From CAYOVG01 sp964407285 (GTDB lineage Bacteria; Desulfobacterota; Syntrophobacteria; Syntrophobacterales; Syntrophobacteraceae): 15,623 nucleotides of DNA. The stretch's first letter is position 1. Each line of letters begins with the position of its first letter. The DNA lies in assembly GCA_964407285.1 (NCBI GenBank), contig CAYOVG010000151.1, positions 1-15,623 of the forward strand, written 5' to 3'. A program made the position numbers and the translations under genes. The notes under the pieces are model-generated. The model saw only the letters and a list, made by a program, of their open reading frames with translations, did no database searches and had not been told where the DNA came from. This document shows positions 12,723-15,623 of this stretch, piece by piece.

Positions 12723-15449
12723 CTAATCGCCCGGTGGGGGCGCCGCCGCCGGCGGCGCCGTAACCGGAGGCGGCATCACGCCCGGCGGCGTTGCGGCCGG
12801 AGGCGGTATCACAACGGGCGGCGTCGTTACGGACGGCGGTTCGGTCGGAGGCTGAAGCTCCTGCAGCCGCCGCCTCACACGCTCGTTCTTCTCTCCGATT
12901 ATTGTCGCCAACTGTGCGAAAGCATCCTCCAGGGACATCGCCATCACCACCGAATCTCCCTGGCTCACGATGAGGCGTTTGAGTTCCGGGATTTTGAGCC
13001 TGGTGGCTGCCCTCATGTATACCGGCTGAATGTATACGACGGCATGACCGATCGGCAAAACGATCATCCTCCCCCGCTCCACTTCCGACCCCGCCTGGTT
13101 CCAAAGAGTGAACTGCTGAGAGATCAACGTGTCCTGATCGATGAGCGCATCGATCTGGGACGGTCCGTAGATGAGTTGGCCTTTGGGGAAGTTATAGAAG
13201 ATGAGCCTGCCGTAATTGGGACCATCGCACCCGGCAACGACCAATGCGCGGAGGTTGTCTCTGCCCAGGGGGGTGACCGCGTTGATCTGCATGAACTCGA
13301 ACCTGTCTTCCGATATCAGGTTCAGGGTCATGTAAAAGGGCATCATACTGGAGGGGATATGTGAAGCCATCCTCTGCAACTTGGGGAATTCCCAGACGTC
13401 CTCCTGTTTGTAGAAAGTCTCCGGGTCGGTTTGATGGTACTTGTTGAAGATGCCCAACTGGGCCTCGAATATATCCTTCGGATAGCGCACGTGGGGCTTG
13501 AGGTACGAAGGCATCTGGAGCATGTTCTTCAACAGACCGGGATAGATGCGGTTATAAGCCCTTATGATGGGGTCGTCGGGGTCGGAGATGTAATAGTTCA
13601 CGGTCCCGTTGTAGGCGTCGATGATTATCTTCACCGAATTCCTTATGTAGTTGATCCTGTCTTTGAAGGGTTGCGAATAGGGATACCATTCGGATGTGGT
13701 GTAGGCGTCCTGTATCCAGTACAGCCGATCGGGCGTGACCACCAGGTAGGGGTCGCGATCGAGGGCGAAAAACGGGGTGAGCCGGGTGATCCTCTCCGTG
13801 ATGTTTTGCCTGAACAGAATGCGGCTTTTGTTGTTCGTGAAAGTTGTGAAGAAGATGTTTCTGTCCTTGAAGTAGAGGGCGAAAATGAATTTACGGAAGA
13901 TGTCGAGGTGCACTCCTCCCTCGCCCTCATAGTCCACCAGCTTTGCCGTGTCCGCCACAGGGTATCCGAACTCGTGCGCCTCGTTGGGCGCGATGACGTA
14001 TTGGAAGCTCCCCTGGCCGAAGTAGATGGCCGGCAGCAACGTCCTTATTCCAAAGTCGGAAGACGGCGGTATGTCTTGCATGAACCAGGTCATGGGTTCT
14101 TCGCCTCCCTGCGCCGCCGGGATCATGACCGCCCCGATTCCATGCGTGTACTTGAGGTGCGTGTTGATCCAGTTCTTCGCCCCTTCCGGAAGGGCGGCGA
14201 GGCTGATTTCACGAGCGCCCAGAAAGACCTGCTGGTAAACGTTGTTTACGGGGTAGCGGTCCACATCCACGGAAGGGAAATTGTAGTAGGTTCTGATTTC
14301 CTGCAACTGCTCGAACACCGTTATAAGCTGGTCGCCGTCCCATACGGGGATGTTGCGCAGGCTCATTCTTACATCCGGCGCCGTGCTGTCCCACGGAATT
14401 TCGGGCACGGGATATTCCCTCGACTCCACATTCTTGAGATTGTAGGCCGACAGGGTCCCCTCGATGTTCATCGCGATGTAGGGCTTTTCCGCCGCGATTT
14501 CGTTGGGCTTGACAATGTATCGCTCCGTCAGGTTGGGCAAGGTCCGGGAGTAGCGAAGGCCGAGGGCTCCGGCAAAGCAGGCGGCAAGGACCGCGGTTAC
14601 GATGGCCGCCCGTTTGCTCCTGTCATTGATGAGCCACGTGAGGGAGACGCCCGTCGCCAGCAGTAAGACGAGACTGAGCCATATCAAGGGCAGGGTCAGC
14701 TTCATCTCGATGTATCCCGGACCGTGGAACAGAGGCTGATGCGTGTCCACATAGAGGAGCATGTGACGCTGGAGGAGCAGTTTCCAGGCCCCCAGGAGAA
14801 ACAGGAACAGGACCATGATGCTAAGGTGAATTCTGGCTCCCCGTGGAAAGGAGAACTCCCGCGACGAGACCATTCTGTTTTCCAGGAAGTAGAGCGCCAC
14901 AAGGCTTGCGAGGAGCACCAGGAAAGTCAGGATCAGCCGGTTCGCCAACAGGTCGTAAATGGGAAGGGCAAAGAGGTAGAAGCTGATGTCGTGCCCGTAG
15001 GCCGGGTCGGGGACCCCCGATAACGGCCCCAGCAGGAAGAGCAGTGTCTGTTCCCATTGTTGGTAGAGCGGGTACGCCAGAAGGATGGCGAGTACGAGGG
15101 AAAGCGGCGTGTAAAGCTGCATGGAGCCGGTTCGGAACATTTTGATCAATTCCCGGTAGTCTTTCCAGGCGGCTGTCCCCTTCACCGAGCGCGGAGGCTC
15201 GGTGGTCCCGAGGTAGCGCGACGCGATCCAGAAATTGAGAAAGAATATAAGAAAGAAGAGGGCGGTTGCCCCGGCGAATACCATGTAGCGGTAAATGAGC
15301 CTCTGCCAGAAATACCCCGTGTAATGGAGGCTGCTGAACCACCAGAAGTCCACCAGCAGGTCCATGAAAATGAATGCCAGCACACCGACGACGACACAAA
15401 GCAGCAAAATGACCGCACCCAGAACAAAACCCCACCTTCTCCAGCGCAT
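12723..15449 (-). CDS. UPF0182 family large membrane protein with proline-rich tail
   Basis: This encodes 908 residues with seven predicted transmembrane helices in the first third (about 7-29, 54-76, 114-130, 156-188, 207-227, 251-273, 281-298), then a soluble region of about 600 residues probably facing the periplasm. The length and arrangement match UPF0182 (COG1615), found in actinobacteria, cyanobacteria and some deltaproteobacteria; its function is unknown to me. Recognisable segments include MTWFMQDIPP, YPYSQPFKDR and VYIQPVYMRA. The start ATG at 15449 has AAGGAGAGG seven bases upstream, a strong ribosome site. The C terminus is an almost pure Pro/Ala/Val/Thr tail of three 11-residue repeats (residues 876-908), which may span the periplasm or cell wall or bind a partner. 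It appears to be transcribed alone, and no neighbour suggests its job. Confidence 0.92.
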   Translation of the reverse strand: MRWRRWGFVLGAVILLLCVVVGVLAFIFMDLLVDFWWFSSLHYTGYFWQRLIYRYMVFAGATALFFLIFFLNFWIASRYLGTTEPPRSVKGTAAWKDYRELIKMFRTGSMQLYTPLSLVLAILLAYPLYQQWEQTLLFLLGPLSGVPDPAYGHDISFYLFALPIYDLLANRLILTFLVLLASLVALYFLENRMVSSREFSFPRGARIHLSIMVLFLFLLGAWKLLLQRHMLLYVDTHQPLFHGPGYIEMKLTLPLIWLSLVLLLATGVSLTWLINDRSKRAAIVTAVLAACFAGALGLRYSRTLPNLTERYIVKPNEIAAEKPYIAMNIEGTLSAYNLKNVESREYPVPEIPWDSTAPDVRMSLRNIPVWDGDQLITVFEQLQEIRTYYNFPSVDVDRYPVNNVYQQVFLGAREISLAALPEGAKNWINTHLKYTHGIGAVMIPAAQGGEEPMTWFMQDIPPSSDFGIRTLLPAIYFGQGSFQYVIAPNEAHEFGYPVADTAKLVDYEGEGGVHLDIFRKFIFALYFKDRNIFFTTFTNNKSRILFRQNITERITRLTPFFALDRDPYLVVTPDRLYWIQDAYTTSEWYPYSQPFKDRINYIRNSVKIIIDAYNGTVNYYISDPDDPIIRAYNRIYPGLLKNMLQMPSYLKPHVRYPKDIFEAQLGIFNKYHQTDPETFYKQEDVWEFPKLQRMASHIPSSMMPFYMTLNLISEDRFEFMQINAVTPLGRDNLRALVVAGCDGPNYGRLIFYNFPKGQLIYGPSQIDALIDQDTLISQQFTLWNQAGSEVERGRMIVLPIGHAVVYIQPVYMRAATRLKIPELKRLIVSQGDSVVMAMSLEDAFAQLATIIGEKNERVRRRLQELQPPTEPPSVTTPPVVIPPPAATPPGVMPPPVTAPPAAAPPPGD
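12726..12824 (-). repeat. Three 33-bp coding repeats in the UPF0182 tail
   Basis: Read on the minus strand, the last 33 codons divide into TPPVVIPPPAA, TPPGVMPPPVT and APPAAAPPPGD, sharing the pattern (T/A)PPxxxPPPxx. The DNA shows matching GGCGGC/GGAGGCGG periodicity, which points to slippage or unit duplication and potential length variation between strains. Confidence 0.7.
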
Positions 15450-15529
15450 CGCTATCCTCTCCTTAGTCGTATATATGCAGATCGAAATACATGCACGCGT
15501 TCACATATCTTATTATTACCAGAATCCAG

Positions 15530-15555
15530 CCTAAAAATAATCATTCTTTTTTAGG
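15530..15555. other. AT-rich hairpin upstream of the UPF0182 gene
   Basis: CCTAAAAA (15530-15537) and TTTTTAGG (15548-15555) are exact complements around a ten-base loop. The shape could serve as a terminator for a gene beyond the window's right edge or as a regulatory site in the leader of the UPF0182 gene, whose start is about 80 bases away. Bases 15450-15623 otherwise contain no gene that I can support; CCCTAAAGGG near the right edge (15602-15611) is another small palindrome. Confidence 0.4.
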
Positions 15556-15623
15556 GAGAGCGTTCATTTCCACCGGAGAAGACTGTTGCCACCTATCCAC
15601 CCCCTAAAGGGTTGTATTCGGGG

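Overview
The window reads as a chromosomal segment of a moderately GC-rich Gram-negative bacterium, most likely a deltaproteobacterium (Desulfobacterota), possibly close to Syntrophobacter. The basis is the style of the multi-PAS histidine kinases, the UPF0182 membrane protein, the DUF1992 protein and the repeat types. The taxonomic call is an inference from protein style, not from a database comparison.

Layout. Bases 1-1026 (+) hold the 3' part of a ferritin-like gene cut by the window edge. It converges on, and overlaps by 37 bp, miaA (tRNA dimethylallyltransferase, minus strand). miaA has no ATG, GTG or TTG ahead of its P-loop and sits in the same frame as, and directly behind, a coiled-coil gene (1950-2456, minus). 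About 1 kb without a convincing gene follows (2457-3469), carrying several GC-rich hairpins. Next is a plus-strand signalling cluster: a membrane-anchored three-PAS histidine kinase (3470-5647), a stand-alone Rcp1/CheY-like receiver (5796-6263), and a large hybrid kinase REC-PAS-PAS-PAS-HisKA-HATPase-REC (6268-9006). Forty bases downstream on the same strand lies an ethanolamine ammonia-lyase in which the EutB (large) and EutC (small) subunits are one 706-residue polypeptide (9047-11167). A minus-strand Rossmann-type NAD-binding protein with a Cys cluster (11176-11913) converges on it. A divergent AT-rich spacer leads to a DUF1992 protein (12006-12422, +). A 300-bp repeat-rich spacer with a perfect 16-bp inverted repeat separates that from a large UPF0182 seven-helix membrane protein (12723-15449, minus) with a proline-rich tail of three 11-residue repeats.

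How the genes may work together. The first kinase has a phytochrome-type core that in other bacteria pairs with Rcp1-like receivers, so it and the following receiver look like a cognate pair. The hybrid kinase has a receiver at each end and could pass phosphate onward. No gene in the window encodes a DNA-binding output domain, so the final target of this phosphorelay is not visible. The EutBC fusion is the only metabolic enzyme in the probable operon. No eutA, eutT, ethanolamine transporter or microcompartment shell gene is visible around it. The most interesting points are the EutB-EutC fusion behind a three-gene phosphorelay, the non-canonical start of miaA with its in-frame upstream neighbour, and the Cys-rich NAD-binding protein.
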